A stretch of DNA of 64,000 bases from JBCAWW01 sp039024315 (GTDB lineage Bacteria > Bacteroidota > Bacteroidia > J057), in contig JBCCQN010000011.1 of the NCBI GenBank assembly GCA_039024315.1, positions 18,823 to 82,822 on the forward strand, in the 5' to 3' direction. Shown one piece after another: positions 31,890 through 40,564 of this stretch; within the stretch, counting starts at the first letter, position 1, and each line of letters begins with the position of its first letter. Under the pieces are notes generated by a model. That model ran no database searches and was not told where the DNA came from. It saw only the letters and a program-made list of their open reading frames with translations. The position numbers and the translations under genes were made by a program.

Positions 31890-33458
31890 ATGAAAAAAAT
31901 TCTTAGCAGTCTGCTTCTATGCCTAACCGCCACCACCAGCATACTGTTTGCCCAAAGCCCTCTCAAAACCCATACAGTTTCCATTTTTAAAGATGGTACT
32001 GCTTTTTTCGTCCGTTCGGGGGAAGTCCCCCTGCTCGAAAAAAGCTTTCGCATTGCCGAGGCCGATATGCCCAAGCCGCTTTATGGCTCCTTTTGGTTTC
32101 ATGCCCCCGGTCAAAGCAATTATATCATCAGAAGAGTACAGGATACCATTCGCTCTACTGACATTTATAATCGCCTCGCGGACTTACCCAAAAATAATAT
32201 TGGCAAAAGGGTCCGAGTACAAAGTAATGACACCTGGTATGATGGAGTCATTCTTTCTGCCGACGATCAGATGCTCGTATTAAAGCACAATGATGTCTGG
32301 ATGCCGATACAAACAGATAGTGTCACTTTACTGCAGTTTTTTGACGAACCTCAGACCACTTTCGAAAGCAAAAAGGTCCAAAACAGCCTGCTGTTAGATT
32401 TCCCTCGTGCTAAGTCGCGCCAAGACCTAGAAATGATGTATCTCCAAAGAGGCATCGCTTGGTTTCCTTCCTACATCCTCGAGCTCGATGAAGAAGACAA
32501 AGCCCGCATTACTTTCCGCGCCGAAATCGTCAATGATGCGGAGGATTTAGAAGAGGCCAGCATCAATTTTGTGGTAGGAGTGCCTAATTTCCGCTATTCC
32601 CAATCAGGGGAAACGCCGCTAGTGAGTAATGTTAGTATTTCCCAAATGATGCGAATGATCGGGAATAGCAACTCGTCTGGCTTTGATTTTAATGCTATAA
32701 CAAGCAATTCTCAGGTAGTCGGTTATGCCTCCGATGGCCCGATGGGAGCCACTTTTGAGCCGATGCCGATCAATCAAAGTGCGGAAGGGAGCTCACTCGA
32801 AGACCTCTATTTCTATCGCCTCGACGATATCACCCTGCCCAAAGGAGGCCGCGCTTCTTACAACATCTTGACCGCTGAGATTCCGGTGGCGCACGTTTAC
32901 GAATGCCAGCTTCCCAGCAATAGCGCTAGCGCCGGATATTATCGTTCGCTAAGTGCGGAAGAAAAATACTCAGAGGTCACCCATAAGCTCAAACTGCAAA
33001 ACAATACCGATCAACCCTTTACTACTGGCGCCGCTTTTGTCAGCCGCATCGTCGATGGGACCACCAATCCGATCAGCCAGGATCAACTCAAGTATACGCC
33101 TGTTGGGGGAGAGACTTATCTCAAAATCACCACCGCTCCGGATGTGCGGGTTTCCTTCCAAGAAGAAGAAGCCGAAGTGGAGGAAAACGTCAAGAAGGAA
33201 GGCAAAATTAATTACGACCTGATTACGGTCAAAGGCACGGTTTCGGTCAAAAACTATAAAAACAAGGCCATCGATCTCAATGTGCGCCGGACCATTACTG
33301 GCAATCTCGATCAATCCAATCCCGATTGGTTGCAGGCCATCCGCGTCAATCTCAACCGCAATCTCAATGCGACCACCGACGTCTGTTGGGAACTCAAACT
33401 CAAAGCGGGAGAAGAGCAAACGGTCGAATACAGCTATAAAATCTATGTCGCGAATTAG
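31890..33458 (+). CDS. DUF4139-domain exported protein
   Basis: 522 residues. Signal peptide about 1-21 (SILFAQ). It matches the architecture of Bacteroidota DUF4139 proteins: an N-terminal VSIFKDGTAFFVRSGEVPL strand region, a middle hairpin, then a C-terminal beta-rich domain with AYFRAEIVNDAEDLEEASI-like pattern (here ITFRAEIVNDAEDLEEASI), FYRLDDITLPKGGRASYNIL and LKLKAGEEQTVEYSYKIYV. The function is unknown. The last 14 bp overlap the start of the kinase gene downstream, so they may be coexpressed although their roles look unrelated. Confidence 0.82.
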   Translation: MKKILSSLLLCLTATTSILFAQSPLKTHTVSIFKDGTAFFVRSGEVPLLEKSFRIAEADMPKPLYGSFWFHAPGQSNYIIRRVQDTIRSTDIYNRLADLPKNNIGKRVRVQSNDTWYDGVILSADDQMLVLKHNDVWMPIQTDSVTLLQFFDEPQTTFESKKVQNSLLLDFPRAKSRQDLEMMYLQRGIAWFPSYILELDEEDKARITFRAEIVNDAEDLEEASINFVVGVPNFRYSQSGETPLVSNVSISQMMRMIGNSNSSGFDFNAITSNSQVVGYASDGPMGATFEPMPINQSAEGSSLEDLYFYRLDDITLPKGGRASYNILTAEIPVAHVYECQLPSNSASAGYYRSLSAEEKYSEVTHKLKLQNNTDQPFTTGAAFVSRIVDGTTNPISQDQLKYTPVGGETYLKITTAPDVRVSFQEEEAEVEENVKKEGKINYDLITVKGTVSVKNYKNKAIDLNVRRTITGNLDQSNPDWLQAIRVNLNRNLNATTDVCWELKLKAGEEQTVEYSYKIYVAN

Positions 33459-34305
33459 TGTAGTTGGCGGCATCATCATGGATATCAAGGGTCTCCCATT
33501 TGCGGGGGCCCTTTTGCATAATTCCAACGCTGGGCAGATCACATATACGCCCGGTGGGGTAGGGCGCAACATTGCCGAGAACCTTGCCCGCCTTAGCATA
33601 CCAGTGAGTATGTACGGGATTGTAGGGGACGATCCCTTCGGGGAACGCTTGCTCAAGGATGGCCAAAATATGGGCATTGATATGTCTAGCGTCATCACCC
33701 AAGCAGGGGGACGGACTGCAGTTGATCTCAATATTTTGCAGGAGGATGGCGACCTATGGGTTTCGGTGACGGAGCTCTCCATTACGGAGCAGTTGCGGGT
33801 AGAGGATTTGGCCCGCTGCGCGGAACGCTTATTCGATGCGGCCTATTTAGTGGTAGACGCCAATCTATCCGTGGAGGTATTGCAATATCTATTGACAGAG
33901 GCCAATCAACGGCAGATTCCTTTCATCATCGATCCCGTTACCATTCAATTCACCGCCAAACTCAATGCCCTCCAAGGCGATATCGCCATTGCCACCCCTA
34001 ATCGCCCTGAGGCAGAACAAATCACTCGACCTGTGGATAAACTGTTGATAAGCTGTGGAGAGGAAGGCTGTATCTCCAAAATGGGGGAAATAGAACAACT
34101 TTTCCCCAGCTTTAGCGTGGATAAAGTCGTCGATAGCACCGGAGCGGGGGATGCTTTCTTGGCCGGACTCGTGGCGGGACTCTATTATCAACACAATTGG
34201 GAGACGAGTATCCGATGGGGGCAGGCCTGTGCTGCTTTGACTATTCAGACCGATCGCAACGTCAGCGCTGATCTTAGCTTAGAGAAACTTCAGGACTTGT
34301 TGTAA
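33445..34305 (+). CDS. psuK: Pseudouridine kinase (PfkB family)
   Basis: 286 residues from the ATG at 33445 (MSRISVVGGIIMDIKG); the frame is open much further upstream but only as an antisense-like shadow of the DUF4139 gene. PfkB signatures: GGVGRNIAENLARL (about 35-48), GDDPFGERLL (62-71) and the ATP-site motif STGAGDAFLAGLVAG (about 230-244, catalytic Asp in GAGD). Assignment to PsuK rests on the adjacent psuG. The two enzymes convert pseudouridine to uracil and ribose 5-phosphate. Two exact GAACGCTT words occur inside it (33643, 33823), and a perfect DnaA box at 34032-34040. Confidence 0.88.
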   Translation: MSRISVVGGIIMDIKGLPFAGALLHNSNAGQITYTPGGVGRNIAENLARLSIPVSMYGIVGDDPFGERLLKDGQNMGIDMSSVITQAGGRTAVDLNILQEDGDLWVSVTELSITEQLRVEDLARCAERLFDAAYLVVDANLSVEVLQYLLTEANQRQIPFIIDPVTIQFTAKLNALQGDIAIATPNRPEAEQITRPVDKLLISCGEEGCISKMGEIEQLFPSFSVDKVVDSTGAGDAFLAGLVAGLYYQHNWETSIRWGQACAALTIQTDRNVSADLSLEKLQDLL

Positions 34306-34314
34306 TTTCGTGCC

Positions 34315-35223
34315 ATGTCCTTTCTCGAATACACCCACGAACTCAAAGCCGCCATTGCCAATGGCGAACCCATCGTAGCGCTCGAATCTACCATCATCGC
34401 CCATGGGATGCCTTATCCCCAAAACAAGAAAACGGCCGAAACGCTGGAAGGCATTATCCGGGAGACCGGAGCCATTCCCGCGACTATCACCATCTTGCAG
34501 GGCAAGGTACGCATCGGTCTAGGTCCCGACGAATTAGAATACTTGGCTTCTCACCCAGAAGTCCACAAAGCCAGTCGTCGCGATTTTGGTTTGATTCTCT
34601 CCAAAGGAGAAAGTGCTGCTACCACAGTGGCTGCGACCATGATTGGCGCCAATATGGCCGGTATCCAAATTTTCGCCACTGGCGGCATTGGAGGCGTTCA
34701 CCGTGGTGCATCTGAAACTTTTGACATCTCCGCAGACCTGCAAGAACTAGCCCGGACGCCAGTGGCAGTGGTTTCGGCAGGTGCAAAATCTATTCTCGAT
34801 CTGCGCTTGACCCTAGAGTATCTCGAGACCATGGGCGTGCCAGTCGTGGGAGTTGGGACGGATGAGTTTCCGGCTTTTTATACGGATCGCAGCGGCATCA
34901 AAGCCCCCTCTAGACTCGATACCCCAGCCGAAATCGCTCAGATGCTGCATACCCAGTGGAGCCTTGGTTTTGAGCAAGGTGTTTTACTTGCCAATCCAAT
35001 CCCAAGCGAGTTTGCCATGGACCCTGAGGCCATAGAAGACGTGATCTCTCGCGCTTTGCGGGAAGCCGAAGCCCGCAATATCACCGGCAAAGAGTTGACG
35101 CCTTACCTCCTCGGTCGCATCAAGGAACTTACCGAAGGCAATAGCCTCTTTTCCAATATTGAGTTGGTCAAAAATAATGCGCGCCTAGCGGCCCAAATCG
35201 CCATTGAGTTGGCAAATAAGTAA
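34315..35223 (+). CDS. psuG: Pseudouridine-5'-phosphate glycosidase
   Basis: 302 residues, normal for PsuG. Diagnostic motifs: ALESTIIAHGMPYPQN (about 22-37), RDFGLILSKGESAATTVAAT (about 89-108), ATGGIGGVHRGA (about 122-133) and VGTDEFPAFYTDRSG (about 180-194). It splits pseudouridine 5'-phosphate into uracil and ribose 5-phosphate. It starts 9 bp after psuK, forming a compact two-gene catabolic operon. Confidence 0.96.
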   Translation: MSFLEYTHELKAAIANGEPIVALESTIIAHGMPYPQNKKTAETLEGIIRETGAIPATITILQGKVRIGLGPDELEYLASHPEVHKASRRDFGLILSKGESAATTVAATMIGANMAGIQIFATGGIGGVHRGASETFDISADLQELARTPVAVVSAGAKSILDLRLTLEYLETMGVPVVGVGTDEFPAFYTDRSGIKAPSRLDTPAEIAQMLHTQWSLGFEQGVLLANPIPSEFAMDPEAIEDVISRALREAEARNITGKELTPYLLGRIKELTEGNSLFSNIELVKNNARLAAQIAIELANK

Positions 35224-35242
35224 GCTGCGGCATATGCTATAC

Positions 35243-36178
35243 CTACGGCTTGGCCAAACCGGCAGCTGATTTTTCCAATCCCCAGAGGGCTACACCGCCG
35301 ATCACCGCAAAGGCGAGGGCAATCAAGGTATTGCTGTCGCTAAAATCAGGGATAAACCATTCGAAGCCGCTGACGATTTCTTTGCCGCGCTTGAGGATAA
35401 TCTCGCCTGCATCGTCGCGGAGCGGGATTTCGTTTTTCCAAGGCCAAATGATCGCGAGAGAACCGAGAATAAATCCGGTCATCGAAGCAATGGTAACATC
35501 ACGATAGCGTTCAAATACCCAAGCTAAAATACGAGAGAAGGCCAAAAGCCCGCCTGCTGCACCGATGGCTACCGGAATTAAAATTTTGAGATTGAATTCA
35601 CTGACTGCGTCAAGCATGATCAGTTTGTAGTTGCCGAGGATGATGAGGACAAATGAGCCCGAAAGGCCCGGTAAAATCATACTACACATGGCAATGACCC
35701 CGCAGATCAAGAGATACCAGATAGCCTCGTTCTCCGATGCAGGAGTCAAAAGCGCGATACTCACGGCTACGCCAAGGCCTACTAAAAGGGCGATGATTGG
35801 CCCCGCTGACCATTTGCTTACGGTGCGTCCGACCGAGAAGATCGACATGATGATCAGACCAAAGAAGAAGGCCATCAGCCAAATGGCGTAGATTTCATCT
35901 TCCATCATAAATTTGAATAGCTTAGCCAATGAGACCAAACTCACGCCTACACCCGCAAAGATCAAGGTCAGGAAGGTGCCGTCAATATGCTCCCAAAAGT
36001 CCTTGATTTTGCCTTTGAGCAAAAGCTGGATCGCCCCCATATCGATAGATTTGACCGCTTTGATCAGGCGCTCATAAATACCGGTGATCAGAGCAATCGT
36101 ACCTCCCGATACGCCGGGAATCACATTGGCGGCTCCCATAGCCAAACCATTGAGAAAAAGTGAGATATATTGACGCAT
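35243..36178 (-). CDS. DUF368 family polytopic membrane protein (undecaprenyl-phosphate translocase type)
   Basis: 311 residues with about eight to nine hydrophobic segments. The conserved start NGLAMGAANVIPGVSGGTIA (about 10-29) and the second repeat CSMILPGLSGSFVLIILGNY are the two inverted halves of DUF368. Members were identified as PopT-type carriers that return undecaprenyl phosphate across the membrane for wall and envelope glycan synthesis. That role here is by family. It is convergent with psuG (19 bp gap). Confidence 0.9.
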   Translation of the reverse strand: MRQYISLFLNGLAMGAANVIPGVSGGTIALITGIYERLIKAVKSIDMGAIQLLLKGKIKDFWEHIDGTFLTLIFAGVGVSLVSLAKLFKFMMEDEIYAIWLMAFFFGLIIMSIFSVGRTVSKWSAGPIIALLVGLGVAVSIALLTPASENEAIWYLLICGVIAMCSMILPGLSGSFVLIILGNYKLIMLDAVSEFNLKILIPVAIGAAGGLLAFSRILAWVFERYRDVTIASMTGFILGSLAIIWPWKNEIPLRDDAGEIILKRGKEIVSGFEWFIPDFSDSNTLIALAFAVIGGVALWGLEKSAAGLAKP

Positions 36179-36265
36179 GCCGCAAAGCTAGAAAAAATCC
36201 CAAAACCCACCCGCTTCTTGCAGATAGACTTTGGGATATACATTATCAAAGGCCCAAAATGCCGC

Positions 36266-36829
36266 CTAGACGGTCATAATTTCCTTTTCTTTTACTTTCA
36301 AAATATCTTCAACCTTGCCGTTGAATTTATTGGTCAGTTCCTGCACACTATTTTCACCGTCCTTGACCATGTCCTCTGAGGTACCAGAATCTTTGAGTTT
36401 TTTCAAGCTTGTATTAGCAGATTGACGTGTACTCCGGATAGAGATGCGGGTATTTTCACCGGCGCTCTTGGCTTGCTTTACCAAATCCTTGCGACGCTCT
36501 TCGGTCAAGGCTGGAATCGGCACACGCACCATATCTCCATCGCTACCTGGATTGAGACCAAGGTTAGCATCACGGATCGCTTTTTCGATCACGGGAATCA
36601 TATTTTTTTCCCAAGGGGTAACGGTCAACATACGAGCATCTGCAGCTGAGACATTTGCCACCTGAGAGACTGGTACCATCGAACCATAATAATCCACTTT
36701 CACTCCTTCCAACATGGCGGGAGAAGCTTTGCCAGCACGGATTTTTTGCAGTTCCGAAACTAAATGCTCGATAGAGGCATCCATGCCCATTTCGGCTTCC
36801 TCTATTACAGATTGTACGCTTTCGTCCAT
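36266..36829 (-). CDS. frr: Ribosome recycling factor
   Basis: 187 residues, the standard RRF length. Family marks: ELQKIRAGKASPAML (about 27-41), VDYYGSMVPVSQVANVSA, ITVTPWEK-like LTVTPWEKNMIPVIEKAIRD (about 68-87), PIPALTEERRKDLVKQAK, and the C-terminal KVEDILKVKEKEIM. With EF-G it splits ribosomes after termination. It lies between DUF368 and gatB on the same strand. Confidence 0.97.
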   Translation of the reverse strand: MDESVQSVIEEAEMGMDASIEHLVSELQKIRAGKASPAMLEGVKVDYYGSMVPVSQVANVSAADARMLTVTPWEKNMIPVIEKAIRDANLGLNPGSDGDMVRVPIPALTEERRKDLVKQAKSAGENTRISIRSTRQSANTSLKKLKDSGTSEDMVKDGENSVQELTNKFNGKVEDILKVKEKEIMTV

Positions 36830-36846
36830 TTCTTTATCTCGACTAA

Positions 36847-36950
36847 AAGTATTTAGTAAATAGTAGCTAGTAGATTGAAAATCAAGGAATACAGCTCGTC
36901 TAAATTAATTTTAGATCTTACTACTGAATACTTTCTACTCTCTACTTTTT
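36847..36950. repeat. Intergenic repeat, family 3, copy 1
   Basis: On the minus strand begins AAAGTAGAGAGTAG, contains AAGATCTAAAATTAATTT, and ends TACTATTTACTAAATACT. A related unit with the words AAGTAGAGAGTACTGAG, AAGATGGTTAATTGAAG and GACTACTAAATACT lies at about 38543-38612, and a third at about 59966-60050. Confidence 0.5.
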
Positions 36951-36975
36951 GAGGTCTGAATTTAGCAGAATCTGC

Positions 36976-38445
36976 CTAATTATCCCAATTATCCAACTTT
37001 TCGCGTACGATTTGATTGACTACCTTGGGATCGCCCTTACCTTGGAGCTTACGCATCATCTGCCCGACAAAAAAGCCCATCAGTTTTTTCTTGCCGCCTC
37101 TATATAGAGACACCTCCTTAGGGTGCTGGGTCATGATTTCCTCCATATATTTTTCCAGTTCTCCACTATCGTTGTTGATGATGAGGTTGAGATTTTCTGC
37201 TATTCGCAGAACGTTTGCCTCTGGATCTGCGACAAAAGCCTTGAACAATGGACCCGTAGCGGCCTGCCGATTGACCTGACCCTCTTGCATCAAATTGATG
37301 AGGTCTAAGAGTTGCGCGGGGCGCAAAGGAAAATCGGTAATCTCGAGCTGATGCTCATTGAGATAAGAGCGGATCGGCCCCATAAACCAATTAGCCGCGA
37401 GGCGAGGGTCTGTCGTTGCCCGATGGAGGGCTTCAAAATAATCAGAGTCTGCACGCTGCTCGACGAGCGACCAAGCCTCATTTTCAGAGATACCGTATTC
37501 TTTGTGATAGCGATCAAAGCGCGCCAAGGGTAATTCGGGGATTTCTTGGCTGATGGCCTCGATCTCTTCCTGACTGATTTGTACGGGCAACAAATCGGGC
37601 TCTGGAAAGTAGCGGTAATCATCCGCGCTTTCTTTATCGCGCAGAGAAAGGCTGCGTTCGTTTTCCACATCCCAGGTCCGCGTCTCTTGGATCACGGTGC
37701 CGCCTGATTCGATGAGCTTGATTTGGCGCTCTATTTCGTAGACCACGGCCTTTTCGAGAAAGGACATGGAGTTCATGTTTTTGATTTCGGCGCGAGTGCC
37801 ATATTCAGTTGCCTCTTTGAGCATGACTGAGACATTGGCATCGCAGCGGAGATTGCCTTTTTCCATATCGCCATCACCAACGCCTAGATAACGTACCAGC
37901 CTACGGATTTCGGCCATGAAAGCAGCGGCCTCCTCCGAAGAACGCAAATCCGGCTCTGTTACCAGTTCGATCAAGCCTACCCCTGCGCGGTTGAGGTCAA
38001 TAAAGGATTCCTTGGGGCTTTGATCGTGCACCGACTTACCGGCATCTTCTTCTAGATGGAGGTGATGGATTTTGATGGTATGATAATCTCCTTTAGCGGT
38101 ACGAATCCGCAGACTTCCTCCTTTACAGATGGGTTCCCGATCTTGGGACATCTGATAGCCTTTGGGAAGATCTGGGTAGAAATAATTTTTGCGATCGAAG
38201 TAGGTATGGGTATTGATTTCGGAGCCTACGGCCAAGCCGAGCTTGACGGCAAATTCGATGCAGCGCTTGTTAAGCGAGGGCAAAGCCCCGGGATGCGCAA
38301 AGGTGATGGGCGAGAGATGCGTATTGGGTTCACTCCCAAAGGCAAAATCTTCGATGGCAAATAGTTTGCTATCGCTCGCCAATTGGATATGTACTTCCAG
38401 CCCGATGACCGGCTGATATTTGTCTCTGATGGCAGCTTCCAACAT
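36976..38445 (-). CDS. gatB: Aspartyl/glutamyl-tRNA(Asn/Gln) amidotransferase subunit B
   Basis: 489 residues from the ATG at 38445 (MLEAAIRDKYQPVIGLEVHI); a TTG seven codons upstream is less likely. Catalytic kinase-like domain: GLEVHIQL, GALPSLNKRCIEFAVKLGLA, FDRKNYFYPDLPKGYQMSQ, RCDANVSVM, then the helical and YqeY-like tail (QIVREKLDNWDN end). It forms Gln-tRNA(Gln) or Asn-tRNA(Asn) from misacylated tRNA together with GatA and GatC, which are not in the window. A hairpin-like CTGC-TATTC-GCAG AACGTTTG is in frame at about 37197-37217 (encodes NVLRIAEN). Confidence 0.96.
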   Translation of the reverse strand: MLEAAIRDKYQPVIGLEVHIQLASDSKLFAIEDFAFGSEPNTHLSPITFAHPGALPSLNKRCIEFAVKLGLAVGSEINTHTYFDRKNYFYPDLPKGYQMSQDREPICKGGSLRIRTAKGDYHTIKIHHLHLEEDAGKSVHDQSPKESFIDLNRAGVGLIELVTEPDLRSSEEAAAFMAEIRRLVRYLGVGDGDMEKGNLRCDANVSVMLKEATEYGTRAEIKNMNSMSFLEKAVVYEIERQIKLIESGGTVIQETRTWDVENERSLSLRDKESADDYRYFPEPDLLPVQISQEEIEAISQEIPELPLARFDRYHKEYGISENEAWSLVEQRADSDYFEALHRATTDPRLAANWFMGPIRSYLNEHQLEITDFPLRPAQLLDLINLMQEGQVNRQAATGPLFKAFVADPEANVLRIAENLNLIINNDSGELEKYMEEIMTQHPKEVSLYRGGKKKLMGFFVGQMMRKLQGKGDPKVVNQIVREKLDNWDN

Positions 38446-38473
38446 AAGAGAATCAATTGCTATCAATACAAAA

Positions 38474-38516
38474 GGAGAATGTAAAAGTACGGAGCTAGCT
38501 CCGATTTACATTCTCC
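38474..38516 (-). terminator. Hairpin between ferredoxin and gatB
   Basis: Arms GGAGAATGTAAA (from 38474) and TTTACATTCTCC (ending 38516) enclose a second perfect palindrome GGAGCTAGCTCC (38491-38502). On the minus strand it is followed by TTTTGT, so it fits a terminator for the ferredoxin gene 108 bp upstream, or a leader hairpin of gatB. Confidence 0.7.
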
Positions 38517-38542
38517 CTTTGCCTTAAATATTGTGAGGGGTA

Positions 38543-38612
38543 TTAAGTAGAGAGTACTGAGTATAAAGATGGTTAATTGAAGTCTTGATACTATGTACTG
38601 ACTACTAAATAC
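38543..38612. repeat. Intergenic repeat, family 3, copy 2
   Basis: AAGTAGAGAGTACTGAG at the left, GTCTTGATACTATG in the middle and GACTACTAAATACTC at the right. The same words in the same order occur at 36847-36950 (complement) and 59966-60050. Confidence 0.5.
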
Positions 38613-38623
38613 TCAAGAGATGC

Positions 38624-38971
38624 CTACAAGTGCATCCAAGCTTTCTTTTCTAAAAGCGTATCTTCCGTCTCTTCATTGTCTGGGTCAGGCACACAGCAAT
38701 CTACTGGACAAACGGCAGCACATTGTGGTTCCTCATGGAAACCCATACATTCGGTACACTTATCAGTTACAATATAATATACATCGTCAGAGACAGGATC
38801 ATGTTCTTCATCCGCGTCAGCTTCTGTTCCTGAGGGAGCAGTAAGAGAACCACTTAGATCTGTGCCATCGGAAAACTTCCAGCTGACACCTGGTTCATAA
38901 ATAGCATTATTTGGGCATTCCGGTTCACATGCCCCGCAATTAATGCATTCGTCAGTTATCATTATAGCCAT
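38624..38971 (-). CDS. 4Fe-4S dicluster ferredoxin
   Basis: 115 residues. Two cluster-binding sets: CINCGACEPECP (about 9-20) and CTECMGFHEEPQCAAVCP (about 73-90); the second has an insertion of the kind found in the ferredoxins of the Chromatium/Azotobacter type. A middle acidic stretch (GTEADADEEHDP) separates them. A soluble electron carrier; partners unknown. It is divergent from the LuxC-like reductase gene, an arrangement common in Bacteroidota. Confidence 0.93.
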   Translation of the reverse strand: MAIMITDECINCGACEPECPNNAIYEPGVSWKFSDGTDLSGSLTAPSGTEADADEEHDPVSDDVYYIVTDKCTECMGFHEEPQCAAVCPVDCCVPDPDNEETEDTLLEKKAWMHL

Positions 38972-39370
38972 AAGACCTATTATGTTTTATTGGATTCAAA
39001 ATTATAGCAATTATTTCAGCTAACCAATGCAAAAGGCGGATTGTTCGACAAAGCTATTGGTAAAAAAAGATAGTGCAAAATAAATGCCCTAAACGTCTAC
39101 ATGTAAACACCAGAAAATCAGTCGTTTACAAAATTGTTGAATTACATATGCTTGAGCTTGTTTTTTGTTGTGTTTGTGTAGTGTAATAACCTAATTATTG
39201 TGTTATCGTAGATGTTTGTGAGTCTTTTTCCTTCCAACTAGCATAATCAAAATGAAGGACTAGACCCTCCCAACAAAAGACAAGGTGAGATCGAGAGAGT
39301 AAAAACAAAAGAGTTCGTTCTTTTATGACAGGAATTGTCAGTATATTTGTTTTGGATTTTCGAATCATCC
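38972..39370. promoter_or_regulatory. Divergent promoter gap between ferredoxin and acyl-CoA reductase
   Basis: A 399-bp AT-rich gap without a gene. On the plus strand TATATTTG (39342-39349) matches the Bacteroidota -7 element TAnnTTTG, 22 bp before the reductase ATG; a clear -33 TTTG partner is not seen. I see no repeat-family member here. Confidence 0.35.
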
Positions 39371-40372
39371 ATGTCGTACGCTATTGCAGAACATGAATTA
39401 TCTCAGAGCCTCTACCGCTTGGCGGAGGACCTCTCCCTGGAATCTATTCCAGCGGCAGTGCTTGCGCAAGCCCTCGCGGATAATCCATGGTACACACCTT
39501 ATTATATAGCGCGCAGTTTGGAAGGTATTAAAAGTTGGCTACAAGCCAATCAACTCGAAACATTTTTATCAGCTTATCCTCAACGTCCTGACCAATCACA
39601 AAAAATTGGAATCATTACAGCAGGTAATTTACCCTTAGTAGGATTTCATGATTTATTGATCGGGGTATTGAGTGGTCATCAAGTATTTGTCAAAGCTTCA
39701 CACCAAGACAGCGCTTTGATGGAGTGGGTTGTCGCACTTTGGACACAATATTTACCAGCTTTAGCCCAAAAGCTACATTTGGTAATTGAGCTTCCAGAGA
39801 TTGATTTTCTCATCGCAACGGGTAGTAACAATACTGCGCGTTACTTGAAAAGTCGCTACAGAGATATTCCCCAACTCATCAGACAAAATCGCTTTTCGGT
39901 TGCCCTCTTAGATGAGCAAACAACTCAAAGCCAGCTAGATAAGTTAACTGAGGATGTGCTGTTATATAATGGTCTAGGCTGTCGCAATGTTAGTACACTG
40001 ATTCTGACAAAATCTTTCGACTTAACGGCTTGGACAAGTTCTTTGCAACAATATTCGCTGCAGCACTTAAATCCGCATTATTTGGAACGAGTTTTGCACG
40101 AAAGACACAGGATAAAGATGCTAGGCGCATCATTTATCGATGGGGGTGTTATCCTGATGCAGGCAGTAAATGCCTTGAAATATGCATCTATGGGCGTTTT
40201 GAACCTCTTAAGGGTGGAAGATAGGGCGGAAATAGAGACAATACTTGCTTCTCACCGCGATCGCCTACAATGTATTGTAGGCACAGAAACTCCTTTTGGT
40301 ACTACGCAGATACCCGCAATCGATGATTTTGCGGATGGTGTCGATACCATGGCATTACTTACATGCCGCTGA
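39371..40372 (+). CDS. LuxC-type acyl-CoA reductase
   Basis: 333 residues from the ATG at 39371 (MSYAIAEHELSQSLYRLAED). Aldehyde-dehydrogenase-like fold: KIGIITAGNLPLVGFHDLLI (about 78-97) and FVKASHQDSALMEWV resemble the nucleotide site of LuxC; IATGSNNTARYLKSRYRDIP and the cysteine in YNGLGCRNVSTLIL (about 204-217, the likely acyl-thioester nucleophile) follow. The family reduces acyl-CoA or acyl-phosphate to aldehyde. The physiological substrate in Bacteroidota is not established. Divergent from the ferredoxin gene, a possible electron donor. Confidence 0.85.
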   Translation: MSYAIAEHELSQSLYRLAEDLSLESIPAAVLAQALADNPWYTPYYIARSLEGIKSWLQANQLETFLSAYPQRPDQSQKIGIITAGNLPLVGFHDLLIGVLSGHQVFVKASHQDSALMEWVVALWTQYLPALAQKLHLVIELPEIDFLIATGSNNTARYLKSRYRDIPQLIRQNRFSVALLDEQTTQSQLDKLTEDVLLYNGLGCRNVSTLILTKSFDLTAWTSSLQQYSLQHLNPHYLERVLHERHRIKMLGASFIDGGVILMQAVNALKYASMGVLNLLRVEDRAEIETILASHRDRLQCIVGTETPFGTTQIPAIDDFADGVDTMALLTCR

Positions 40373-40381
40373 TTTTTGATG

Positions 40382-40510
40382 TTAGGTTTCTGAAAATCTT
40401 GATTGGAGACAATTCACTTTTAGGTATTTACTTTGAGAAAGTAGTAATAACCTTTCGAACCTAAATACCTGAAAGTCAAAACCATTAGGTTTACCTCAAA
40501 TCTCAAGATT
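40382..40510. repeat. Nested inverted and direct repeats before the caspase-like gene
   Basis: CTTTTAGGTATTTA (40417-40430) and TAAATACCTGAAAG (40462-40475) are 14-nt arms with one mismatch. TTAGGTTT occurs on both flanks (about 40382 and 40485). It could be a terminator of the reductase gene or a regulatory hairpin of the next. Confidence 0.4.
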
Positions 40511-40564
40511 GAAGAGTACTGAAACAAACTTAACGCTTTTGACTATTGCACAAGCCCATTCGTC

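Noticed and set aside
32970..33782. 270-residue frame antisense to the DUF4139 and psuK genes
   Set aside because: The plus-strand genes have clear motifs; the long antisense frame reflects codon bias of the coding strand.
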